A DNA stretch of 12,730 nt. Origin: Planctomycetota bacterium. Lineage in GTDB: Bacteria; Planctomycetota; UBA1135; GCA-002686595. The notes below the pieces were generated by a model. That model was not told where the DNA came from. It saw only the letters and a list, made by a program, of their open reading frames with translations, and did not search any database. The DNA lies in assembly GCA_004296785.1 (NCBI GenBank), contig SCVU01000492.1, positions 1-12,730 of the forward strand, in the 5' to 3' direction. This document shows positions 7,117 through 12,730 of the stretch, in pieces. The first letter of the stretch is position 1. Each line of letters begins with the position of its first letter. The position numbers and the translations under genes are program-made.

Positions 7117-7578
7117 CTAGCGCACGCGCTCGCGCGGACCTTCGAGCGCCTGCACCGCCGGCTTCGGCAGGCGCAGGCGCGCCGCGGTCTCGTCGAGCAG
7201 CGTGCCGGCGATCGAGCGATCGAAGCGCAGCGGGTGATCGGTCCACAGCCGCACGCGCGTGCGACCGACGTCGAGCACGTCGACCGCCGCGGTGATCTCG
7301 ATCTCGCGGATGCGGCAGCGCGCGCGGCGCGGGAAGTCGATCACGCGCAGCTCGTGGCCGTCGGCGCGCTCGCCGAGCAGCTGGACGAGCGCGGTCCACA
7401 CCGGCTCGGCGTCCGCGGCGAACTCGGCCTCGCGGTCGATCGGCCGCGTGTCGAACGAAGCCTCGGAGACGCTCGCGCCGTTCGAATCGGCCGGCGTCGA
7501 ATTGCAGGCGCCGCACAGCAGCGCGAGCGCGCCGACGAGCGCGGCGCTCGAGAAGGTGGAGACGTGGGTGCGGATCAT
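7117..7578 (-). CDS. Small predicted lipoprotein of unknown function downstream of purQ
   Basis: A 153-residue protein that I do not recognise as a named family. The N-terminus reads as a signal peptide: Arg3, a hydrophobic stretch at about 12-21 (AALVGALALL), then CGAC ending at Cys25, the probable lipidated residue. The box is imperfect because position -3 is Cys rather than Leu, but -1 is Ala and -2 Gly. After a polar Ser/Asn/Asp linker (26-50), the mature part (about 50-140) looks like one small alpha/beta domain with PVWTALVQLL (helix), IREIEITAAVDVLDVG and RTRVRLWTDH (strands), and a closing helix at about 122-136. It starts 17 bases after the purQ stop and so probably shares the purL-purQ transcript. 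The ATG was chosen because the signal peptide begins there; reading further upstream would enter purQ. No Shine-Dalgarno sequence is obvious. Confidence 0.75.
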   Translation of the reverse strand: MIRTHVSTFSSAALVGALALLCGACNSTPADSNGASVSEASFDTRPIDREAEFAADAEPVWTALVQLLGERADGHELRVIDFPRRARCRIREIEITAAVDVLDVGRTRVRLWTDHPLRFDRSIAGTLLDETAARLRLPKPAVQALEGPRERVR

Positions 7579-7595
7579 GGGGTTCGGCTCGCGGG

Positions 7596-8453
7596 TCAGA
7601 CTCGGGCTGGGGTGATCGAGGATTGCGCGCAGGCGACGAGGCGGCGGAACACGCGCAGCCCTTCGCCCTCGCGGCGACCGCTCATGCGCGTCCACTGCGG
7701 GTGGTGGAACACGCGCACGTTGCGCTCGGGGTGCGGCATCAGCCCGAGCACGCGGCCGGTCGCGTCGCACACGCCGGCGATCGCGTCGAGCGAGCCGTTC
7801 GGGCACGCGGGATACGGCACGCGCTTGGGATCCGCGCCGGCCGCGGCGTCCGGATCGACGTAGCGCAGCGCGACCTGCTTGTGCTGGTACAGCGCGGCGA
7901 GCGTCGCCGCGTCGCGCACCGCGAGGCGTCCTTCGCCGTGTGCGACGGGGACGGGGATGCGCTCGCCGGGCTCGAGGAACGCGCACGCGCTCGGCAGCGT
8001 TTCGAGCAGCACCCAGCGGCACTCGAACTGATTCGACGCGTTGTTCTCGAGCGCGAGCGCGCGCGGTCGCTCGCCGCGCGCGACGGCCGGGCCCTCGAGC
8101 AGTCCGGTCTCGACGAGCACCTGGAAGCCGTTGCAGATGCCGAGCACGCAGCCGCCGCGCGCGACGAAACCGACCAGCGCGTCGGCCAGGCGCTGGCGCA
8201 GCTCGTGCGCGAACAGCCGGCCCGCCGCGACATAGTCGCCGTACGAGAAGCCGCCGGGCAGCACGAGAACCTCGGCCTCGTCGAGCCGCGCGGGCTGTTC
8301 GAGCAGTCGGTACAGGTGCAGCAGCTCGGCGCGCGCGCCCGCGAGCTCGAGCGCGAGCACCGCCTCGCGGTCGCAGTTCGTGCCCGCCGCGCGCAGCACG
8401 AGCGCGCGCGCGAGCGTCGAGCGGCCGGTTCGATTCGCCAGCGTCGCACTCAT
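7596..8453 (-). CDS. purQ: Phosphoribosylformylglycinamidine synthase, glutaminase subunit PurQ
   Basis: A class I glutamine amidotransferase of 285 residues. It hydrolyses glutamine and channels ammonia to PurL for conversion of FGAR to FGAM in cytoplasmic de novo purine synthesis. The nucleophile is Cys107 in GICNGFQ (105-111), and the other two triad residues are His241 and Glu243 in LMPHPER (238-244). Family motifs GTNCDRE (24-30), LPGGFSYGDY (65-74), NNASNQFECRW (137-147), AHGEGR (171-176) and PNGS (218-221) are all present. It is longer than the roughly 227-residue Bacillus enzyme, through an extended N-terminus and a C-terminal tail. Its ATG overlaps the purL stop as ATGA, which indicates translational coupling and fixes the start; this also explains the lack of a need for a separate ribosome-binding site. 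All catalytic residues are intact. Confidence 0.97.
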   Translation of the reverse strand: MSATLANRTGRSTLARALVLRAAGTNCDREAVLALELAGARAELLHLYRLLEQPARLDEAEVLVLPGGFSYGDYVAAGRLFAHELRQRLADALVGFVARGGCVLGICNGFQVLVETGLLEGPAVARGERPRALALENNASNQFECRWVLLETLPSACAFLEPGERIPVPVAHGEGRLAVRDAATLAALYQHKQVALRYVDPDAAAGADPKRVPYPACPNGSLDAIAGVCDATGRVLGLMPHPERNVRVFHHPQWTRMSGRREGEGLRVFRRLVACAQSSITPARV

Positions 8454-11434
8454 CCGTGGAAACCTCCGTGGAACGCCTGGTCGAGCGCGCCGAGCGCGAG
8501 CTCGGCCGCGACGCGCGGGCCGTCGTGGATCGAGAGGCGCGCATCGGCCGTCACCGCGCCGATCTTCGCGCACGCGCGGCCCGCGAGCTTCTGCTCGAAG
8601 GCCGCCGCGTGCGCCGGATCGACCTCGACGACGAAGCGCGTGCACGACTCCGAGAACAGCCGCGTCGCGAGCGGGTCGGCGTTTGCGGGCAGGCTCGCGC
8701 ACGGCACGAGCGCCGCGTCGATGCGCGCGCCGAGCCGACCGGCGAGCGCCATCTCGGCCGCGGCGACCGCGAGGCCGCCCTCCGACGCGTCGTGGCAGCT
8801 CGCGACGAGCCCGGCCGAGATCGCCGCGTGCAGCGCGGCGAGCACGCGCGGCGCCTCTTCGAGATCGGGGCGCGGCACCGCGCCGCCGAGCAGCGGCGGC
8901 GCGAGCGGATCCGAGTTCGCGGCGCCGCCGGCGCGCGCGAGCGCGTGCTCGAGGTACAGCGAGCCGCCGAGCTCCGCGCGCGTGATGCCGACGAAGTACA
9001 GCAGATTGCCCGCGCGCTTCAGATCCATCGTCTGCGCGCGCGCGACGTCCGGCACGATCGACAGCGCCGACACGAGCAGCGTCGGCGGGATCGCGATCGT
9101 GCGGTCGCCGACGCGGTACTCGTTGTTCAGCGAGTCCTTGCCCGAGATGAACGGCGTGCCGTACGCCTTCGCGCCCTCGTAGCAGGCCTTCGCGGCGAGC
9201 ACGAGCGAGCCGAGGCGATCGGGCTTCTTGCAGTTGCCCCACGAGAAGTTGTCGAGGATCGCCGTGCGCGCCGGATCGCCGCCGACGCACACCGCGTTGC
9301 GCAGCGCCTCGTCGATCGCCGCGAGCGCCATCGCGTGCGGGTCGAGCAGTCCGTAGCGCGGGCACGCGCCGAGCGCGAGCGCGGCGCCCTTGTTCGAAGC
9401 CGCCAGCGGTTGCAGTACCGCCGCGTCCGACGGGCCGCTCGCGCGCGGGCCGCAGAACGGCTTGACGACGCTCATGCCCTGCACCTCGTGGTCGTACTGG
9501 CGCACGATCCACTCCTTGCTCGCGACGTTCGGCTCGGCGAGCAGCGCGAGCAGCGCCGCGCCGACATCGGTGCACTTCGGCACGCCCGGATCCGCGATCC
9601 GCGGCGCCGCGTGCGTCGCCATCTGCAGCGCGCGCGGCAATCCGTCGTGCAGGAACTTCATGTCGAGCTCGCCGACGACGACGCCCGCGTCGCGCACGAC
9701 GAGTCGGTGCGTGTCGGTGAAGCGCCCGATCGCGGTCGCCTCGACGTCCTCCGAGCGGAACAGCGCGAGCAGCGCGTCGACGTGCTCGGGCGGCACCGCG
9801 AGCACCATCCGCTCCTGCGCCTCGCTGATCCAGATCTCGTGGCTCGACAGGCCCGGGTACTTGAGCGGCGCGTTCGCGAGGTCGACGTCGGCGCCGCACT
9901 CGGAGCCGAGCTCGCCGATCGCGCTCGAGAAGCCGCCCGCGCCGCAGTCCGTGACCGCGCGATACAAGCCGCGATCGCGCGCGGCGAGCAGGCAGTCCAT
10001 ACAGCGCTTCTCTTCGATCGGATTGCCGATCTGCACGGCCGAGCTCGACTCGACGTCGCTGTCCTCGGTCAGCTCGAGCGAGGAGAACGTCGCGCCGTGG
10101 ATCCCGTCGCGCCCGGTGCGTCCGCCGGCCGCGACGATCACGTCGCCGGGCCGCACTTCCTTGTGCACGCGCTCGTGCGGGATCAGCCCGAGCGTGCCGC
10201 AGTAGACGAGCGGATTGCCGACGTAGCGCGGGTCGAACCACACGCCGCCGTTGACCGTCGGAATCCCCATCCGATTGCCGTAGTCGCGCACGCCGGCGAC
10301 GACGCCGCGCAGGATGCGCCGCGGATGCAGGCAGCCCTTCGGCAGCGCAGCGTCGGGAAGATCGCTCGGCCCGACGAAGAACGCATCGGTGTTCGCGATC
10401 GGGCGCGCACCGAGGCCCGCGCCCAGGATGTCGCGCACGACGCCGCCGACGCCGGTGCCCGCGCCGCCGTACGGATCGATCGCGCTCGGGTGGTTGTGCG
10501 TCTCGACCTTCAGGCACAGGTCCTGGCCCTGATCGAAGCTGATCACGCCGGCGTTGTCGTGGAACACGCTGACGCACCAGTCCTTCGCGAGCTCCTTCGT
10601 CGCGCGGACGATCGTGCTCTTGAACAGGTTCTCGATGCGCTCGCCGTGGAAGTCGATCGGGCTCGTGAACGTCTTGTGCTTGCAGTGCTCGCTCCACGTC
10701 TGCGCGAGCGTCTCGAGCTCGAGCGCCGAGGGCTCGCGGCCGAGCTCGCGGTAGTGCCGTTGGATCGACTGCATCTCGAGCAGCGTCAGCGACAGCTGCC
10801 CGCGCTTCGACAGATCCTCGAGGCCCGCATCTCCGAGCCCGAGCAGCGCGACCTCGACGCGACCGCGCTGCGCGTGTCCGCTCGGCGCGCGGTACGGCAG
10901 GTCCTCGCGACCCGCGAGCAACAGCTCGATCGTCTCGTTCGCGAGCGCGCGCTTGCCGGCCTCGGCCGCCGCCGCGCTCGACAACTTCGCGCCGGCGCGC
11001 GGCGCGAGCTCGAAGATCTTGAACGTCGCGACGCGCGCGCTCGGCGCCGCGGGCAGCGCGCGCGCGAGCAGCGCATCCAACGTCAGCGCGACCGGATCCA
11101 TCACGCCCGGTCGCGGCGCGACGAGCAGGCGCAGCTTGCCCGCGCCGCGCGCGTCGCGCGCCGCCGGCGGCTCTTCACCGGGCGCGGTCACGCTGGCGTG
11201 CTCGAGCACCGGGTCGCACAGCAGCGTCTCGGCGATGCGCTCGGCATCGCCGCGCGACCACTCGGGAGAGAGGAGATAACCGCGGCCGGAGCGGACGCTC
11301 GCGGGCTCGGCGTAGCCGCATTCGGCGAGGCCGCGCTGCACGCTCGCGCCCTCGGAATCGTCGCGGTCGGGGCGGCGGAAGACCTCGATGCGCCAGGCCT
11401 GGGGGCCGGCAGCGCCGGCAACACTCGCGCTCAT
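8450..11434 (-). CDS. purL: Phosphoribosylformylglycinamidine synthase, PurL with fused PurS-like N-terminus
   Basis: A 994-residue ATP-dependent FGAM synthetase, step 4 of purine synthesis. Two PurS-like units come first. Residues about 13-83 have SVQRGLAECGY and LLCDPVLEH. Residues about 100-172 have RPGVMDPVALTLDALL, FKIFEL and ALANETIE, close to stand-alone PurS. A linker and helical region at about 195-250 leads to TWSEHCKHKTF (246-256, catalytic His250). Then come KVETHNHPSAI (309-319), GAGTGVGG (324-331), GIPTVNGGVWF (390-400), DCGAGGFSSAIGELG (496-510), SGKDSLNNEY (764-773), CHDASEGGLAV (880-890) and a C-terminal FSESCTRFVVEV. It is longer than PurS-dependent small PurL (about 740 aa) and shorter than the about 1300-aa enzyme with fused glutaminase. 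PurQ is encoded separately and overlaps it by four bases. The ATG was chosen because the first PurS-like strand follows it and a promoter ends 6 bases upstream. The open frame upstream of this start is non-coding. Confidence 0.96.
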   Translation of the reverse strand: MSASVAGAAGPQAWRIEVFRRPDRDDSEGASVQRGLAECGYAEPASVRSGRGYLLSPEWSRGDAERIAETLLCDPVLEHASVTAPGEEPPAARDARGAGKLRLLVAPRPGVMDPVALTLDALLARALPAAPSARVATFKIFELAPRAGAKLSSAAAAEAGKRALANETIELLLAGREDLPYRAPSGHAQRGRVEVALLGLGDAGLEDLSKRGQLSLTLLEMQSIQRHYRELGREPSALELETLAQTWSEHCKHKTFTSPIDFHGERIENLFKSTIVRATKELAKDWCVSVFHDNAGVISFDQGQDLCLKVETHNHPSAIDPYGGAGTGVGGVVRDILGAGLGARPIANTDAFFVGPSDLPDAALPKGCLHPRRILRGVVAGVRDYGNRMGIPTVNGGVWFDPRYVGNPLVYCGTLGLIPHERVHKEVRPGDVIVAAGGRTGRDGIHGATFSSLELTEDSDVESSSAVQIGNPIEEKRCMDCLLAARDRGLYRAVTDCGAGGFSSAIGELGSECGADVDLANAPLKYPGLSSHEIWISEAQERMVLAVPPEHVDALLALFRSEDVEATAIGRFTDTHRLVVRDAGVVVGELDMKFLHDGLPRALQMATHAAPRIADPGVPKCTDVGAALLALLAEPNVASKEWIVRQYDHEVQGMSVVKPFCGPRASGPSDAAVLQPLAASNKGAALALGACPRYGLLDPHAMALAAIDEALRNAVCVGGDPARTAILDNFSWGNCKKPDRLGSLVLAAKACYEGAKAYGTPFISGKDSLNNEYRVGDRTIAIPPTLLVSALSIVPDVARAQTMDLKRAGNLLYFVGITRAELGGSLYLEHALARAGGAANSDPLAPPLLGGAVPRPDLEEAPRVLAALHAAISAGLVASCHDASEGGLAVAAAEMALAGRLGARIDAALVPCASLPANADPLATRLFSESCTRFVVEVDPAHAAAFEQKLAGRACAKIGAVTADARLSIHDGPRVAAELALGALDQAFHGGFHG

Positions 11435-11440
11435 CGCGTG

Positions 11441-11470
11441 AGGATACGGCGCGCGGCGGCGCGGTCTCAA
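11441..11470 (-). promoter_or_regulatory. Predicted sigma70-type promoter of purL, implying a leaderless mRNA
   Basis: On the - strand TTGAGA (11470-11465, 5/6 to TTGACA) and TATCCT (11446-11441, 4/6 to TATAAT) are separated by 18 bases. TATCCT ends 6 bases before the A of the purL ATG, so the usual start of transcription at about 7 bases would fall on the start codon itself. No Shine-Dalgarno sequence precedes purL, which agrees with a leaderless message. These are among the few AT-containing hexamers in the intergenic region. No PurR-type palindrome or guanine riboswitch is visible. Confidence 0.55.
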
Positions 11471-11520
11471 GAGCAGCGCGGCGTTCGCGGCACCCGGCGA
11501 CGCGGCGCGCGACGCCGCCG

Positions 11521-11549
11521 TTGCACGAACGCGACCTCGCGGGCACGAT
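11521..11549 (+). promoter_or_regulatory. Weak candidate promoter for accA
   Basis: TTGCAC (11521-11526) and CACGAT (11544-11549) are separated by 17 bases and sit about 40 bases before the accA start codon. Each matches the sigma70 consensus at only 3 of 6 positions, so spacing and location are the main arguments. The divergent gap between purL and accA (11435-11590) must contain the accA promoter unless it lies further inside purL. Confidence 0.25.
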
Positions 11550-11581
11550 GCTCCGCCCCCCGGCGACCCAGCGGGGACCCC

Positions 11582-11585
11582 GAGG
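11582..11585 (+). promoter_or_regulatory. Shine-Dalgarno sequence supporting the TTG start of accA
   Basis: GAGG lies 5 bases before TTG at 11591-11593. This is the best ribosome-binding match near the N-terminus of accA and decides the start, because no in-frame ATG exists before the conserved region. The nearest in-frame ATG, at 11771, would remove conserved N-terminal helices. Confidence 0.6.
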
Positions 11586-11590
11586 CACGC

Positions 11591-12616
11591 TTGGCCGAGA
11601 AGAAGAAGAAGAGCTCCGAGAGCACCGCGCGCGAAGCGGGCAGCTCGACCGCCAGCCTGCCGTTCGAGCGGCCGATCCAGGAGTACGAGGAGCGCATCGC
11701 CGCGCTCGAAGCCCTCGCGCTGAACACGCGCCTGGACATCTCCGGCGAGATCAAGACGCTGCGCGCGCGGATGGAGGAGAAGCTGCGCGAGACCTACGCG
11801 CGCCTGTCGGCCTGGGAACGCGTGACCGTCGCTCGCCACCCGGGCCGCCCGATCACCTCCGACTACGTCGCGACGCTGTTCGAGGACTTCCACGAGCTCC
11901 ACGGCGACCGCGCGTTCGGCGACGACCCGGCGATCGTGACGGGCTTCGCGACGATGGCGGACCGGCGCTTCCTCGTCGTCGGCAATCGCAAGGGACGCAC
12001 GACCAAGGAGCGGCTGCGCTGCAACTTCGGCTGCGCGCACCCCGAGGGGTACCGCAAGGCGCTGCGCAAGATGAAGCTCGCCGAGAAGCTCGGCCTGCCG
12101 ATCGTCAGCCTGATCAACACGCCCGGCGCCTATCCGGGCATCGGCGCGGAGGAGCGCGGGCAGGCGATGGCGATCGCCGAGAACATCCTCGCGATGGTCG
12201 CGCTGCGCACGCCGATCGTCGTCATCGTGATCGGCGAGGGCGGCAGCGGGGGAGCGCTCGGCATCGGCGTCGGCGACCGCGTGCTGATGATGGAGTACGC
12301 GTATTACTCGGTGATCAGTCCCGAGGGCTGCGCGGCGATCCTGTGGAAGGACGCGGAGAAGACGCCGGACGCGGCGGAGGCGCTCAAGCTGACGGCGCCG
12401 GACCTGCAGAAGCTCGGGATCATCGATCGGATCCTGCCGGAGCCGCTCGGGGGTGCGCATCGGGCGCCGGAGGCGGCGATGCAGGCGGTGCGGCAGGGGA
12501 TTCTCGACGCGTTGGACGAGCTGGCGGGGATCCCGCTGGACGAGCTCGTCGCGGCGCGGATCGAGAAGTTCCGGCGCATCTCGGCGCTGCCGGGGCGGTT
12601 CCCGAGGCTGCCCTGA
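11591..12616 (+). CDS. accA: Acetyl-CoA carboxylase, carboxyltransferase subunit alpha
   Basis: A 341-residue protein starting at TTG. AccA with AccD transfers the carboxyl group from carboxybiotin (on AccB) to acetyl-CoA, giving malonyl-CoA, the first committed step of fatty acid synthesis in the cytoplasm. Residues 2-22 are a Lys/Ser-rich extension (AEKKKKSSESTAREAG) before the family begins at FERPIQEYEERIAALE (25-40). Then come ARHPGRP (81-87), DYVATLFEDFHELHGDRAFGDD, GRTTKERLRCNFG (135-147), PEGYRKALRKMKLAEK, INTPGAYPGIGAEERGQ (175-191), the oxyanion-hole GEGGSGGALGIGVGDR (215-230), YSVISPEGCAAILWK (239-253) and EPLGGAHR (284-291). These match E. coli AccA (319 aa) in order. No accD or biotin genes are in the window. 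The gene diverges from purL and converges on a partial gene, with 21 bases between the stops. Confidence 0.96.
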   Translation: MAEKKKKSSESTAREAGSSTASLPFERPIQEYEERIAALEALALNTRLDISGEIKTLRARMEEKLRETYARLSAWERVTVARHPGRPITSDYVATLFEDFHELHGDRAFGDDPAIVTGFATMADRRFLVVGNRKGRTTKERLRCNFGCAHPEGYRKALRKMKLAEKLGLPIVSLINTPGAYPGIGAEERGQAMAIAENILAMVALRTPIVVIVIGEGGSGGALGIGVGDRVLMMEYAYYSVISPEGCAAILWKDAEKTPDAAEALKLTAPDLQKLGIIDRILPEPLGGAHRAPEAAMQAVRQGILDALDELAGIPLDELVAARIEKFRRISALPGRFPRLP

Positions 12617-12641
12617 CGGCGCCACTCGTCGCGTGCGTCAG
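12613..12641. terminator. Inverted repeat carrying both stop codons of the convergent accA / right-edge gene
   Basis: CTGACG (12613-12618) and CGTCAG (12636-12641) are perfect inverted complements. Within them, CAC (12623-12625) can pair with GTG (12633-12635), giving a stem with a four-base bulge and a 7-base loop. Each outer arm includes the TGA stop of one of the two convergent genes. It could form a shared 3' hairpin, but no T tract is present and the arms are short. Confidence 0.3.
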
Positions 12642-12730
12642 CGCGCGACTGGCTCGTACCGCTGCTGCTCCGCGTTCCAGCGGAACTTGCCGTCGCGCCA
12701 CTGCGCGAACAGCGCCTCGCGCGCGGCCGG
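12638..12730 (-). CDS. C-terminal fragment of an unidentified protein entering from the right edge
   Basis: Thirty codons and a TGA stop are open on the - strand up to the window edge. They read PAAREALFAQWRDGKF then RWNAEQQRYEPVAR. The peptide is rich in aromatic and charged residues and is not recognised. The reading frame is supported by its position just past the accA stop without overlap, by codon choice with G/C in most third positions, and by a sensible hydrophilic ending. It is too short to assign a family, and chance cannot be excluded in DNA with so few stop codons. Confidence 0.45.
   Translation of the reverse strand, partial: PAAREALFAQWRDGKFRWNAEQQRYEPVAR

Noticed and set aside
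8454..10697. An open frame that could join upstream sequence to PurQ as a fusion
   Set aside because: The part before the PurQ ATG is an out-of-frame reading of purL with no motif; the ATGA overlap marks the true junction.
7940..11590. The long + strand open frame leading into accA
   Set aside because: It runs antisense to purL and purQ, has Arg-rich low-complexity translation, and conserved AccA sequence begins only after the TTG with its GAGG.
11548..11590. ATG at 11548 as the accA start
   Set aside because: It is in a different reading frame from accA (43 bases from the TTG).
11435..11590. A purine riboswitch or PurR-type operator before purL
   Set aside because: There is no room for a leader if the promoter call is right, and no conserved aptamer core or suitable palindrome is visible.
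11435..12625. A - strand extension of the purL frame over the accA region
   Set aside because: It has no similarity to PurL, is antisense to accA, and the purL start at 11434 is preceded by a good promoter.
1..12730. CRISPR, transposon or phage signatures
   Set aside because: No spaced direct repeats, transposase, integrase, terminal inverted repeats or tRNA attachment sites were seen, and base composition is uniform throughout.

Overview
The window is a gene-dense, very GC-rich bacterial chromosomal segment, with G/C at most third codon positions. The mix of housekeeping genes with large membrane-anchored proteins built from carboxypeptidase-regulatory-like beta domains resembles Planctomycetota, or less likely Myxococcota or another GC-rich relative. 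That placement is an inference from gene style, not a demonstrated match. No mobile element, CRISPR array, tRNA or rRNA was seen. No stretch longer than 160 bases lacks a gene.

Layout. The + strand opens with the last 47 codons of uvrC (nucleotide excision repair), ending at 144. Seven genes then lie head to tail on the - strand between 11434 and 174. In transcription order they are: purL (994 aa, with two PurS-like domains fused at its N-terminus); purQ (overlapping purL by ATGA); a small predicted lipoprotein (17 bases after purQ); a Rieske-type non-haem iron oxygenase alpha subunit; two tandem paralogous membrane-anchored beta-domain proteins (468 and 891 aa); and a Na+/phosphate symporter-like protein with a PhoU-like tail. 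Diverging from purL across a 156-base intergenic region is accA on the + strand (carboxyltransferase alpha subunit of acetyl-CoA carboxylase). A - strand gene enters from the right edge, and only its last 30 codons are present.

How the genes work together. PurL and PurQ are the synthetase and glutaminase of FGAM synthase, step 4 of de novo purine synthesis. No stand-alone purS is present, and the PurL N-terminus appears to supply that function. The lipoprotein probably shares the purine transcript. The Rieske protein, the paralog pair and the phosphate-transporter-like gene form a looser co-directional series with gaps of 39 to 67 bases and no evident common pathway. AccA supplies malonyl-CoA for fatty acid synthesis and may share its regulatory region with purL.

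Noteworthy points. purL has a good sigma70-like promoter whose -10 box ends 6 bases before the ATG, which implies a leaderless mRNA. A similar TANNNT box lies 5 and 8 bases before the two paralog genes, inside a shared 12-base upstream element, and in one case within a perfect palindrome. I found no convincing undescribed multi-gene system. The most original material is the leaderless-promoter pattern and the duplicated beta-domain gene pair.
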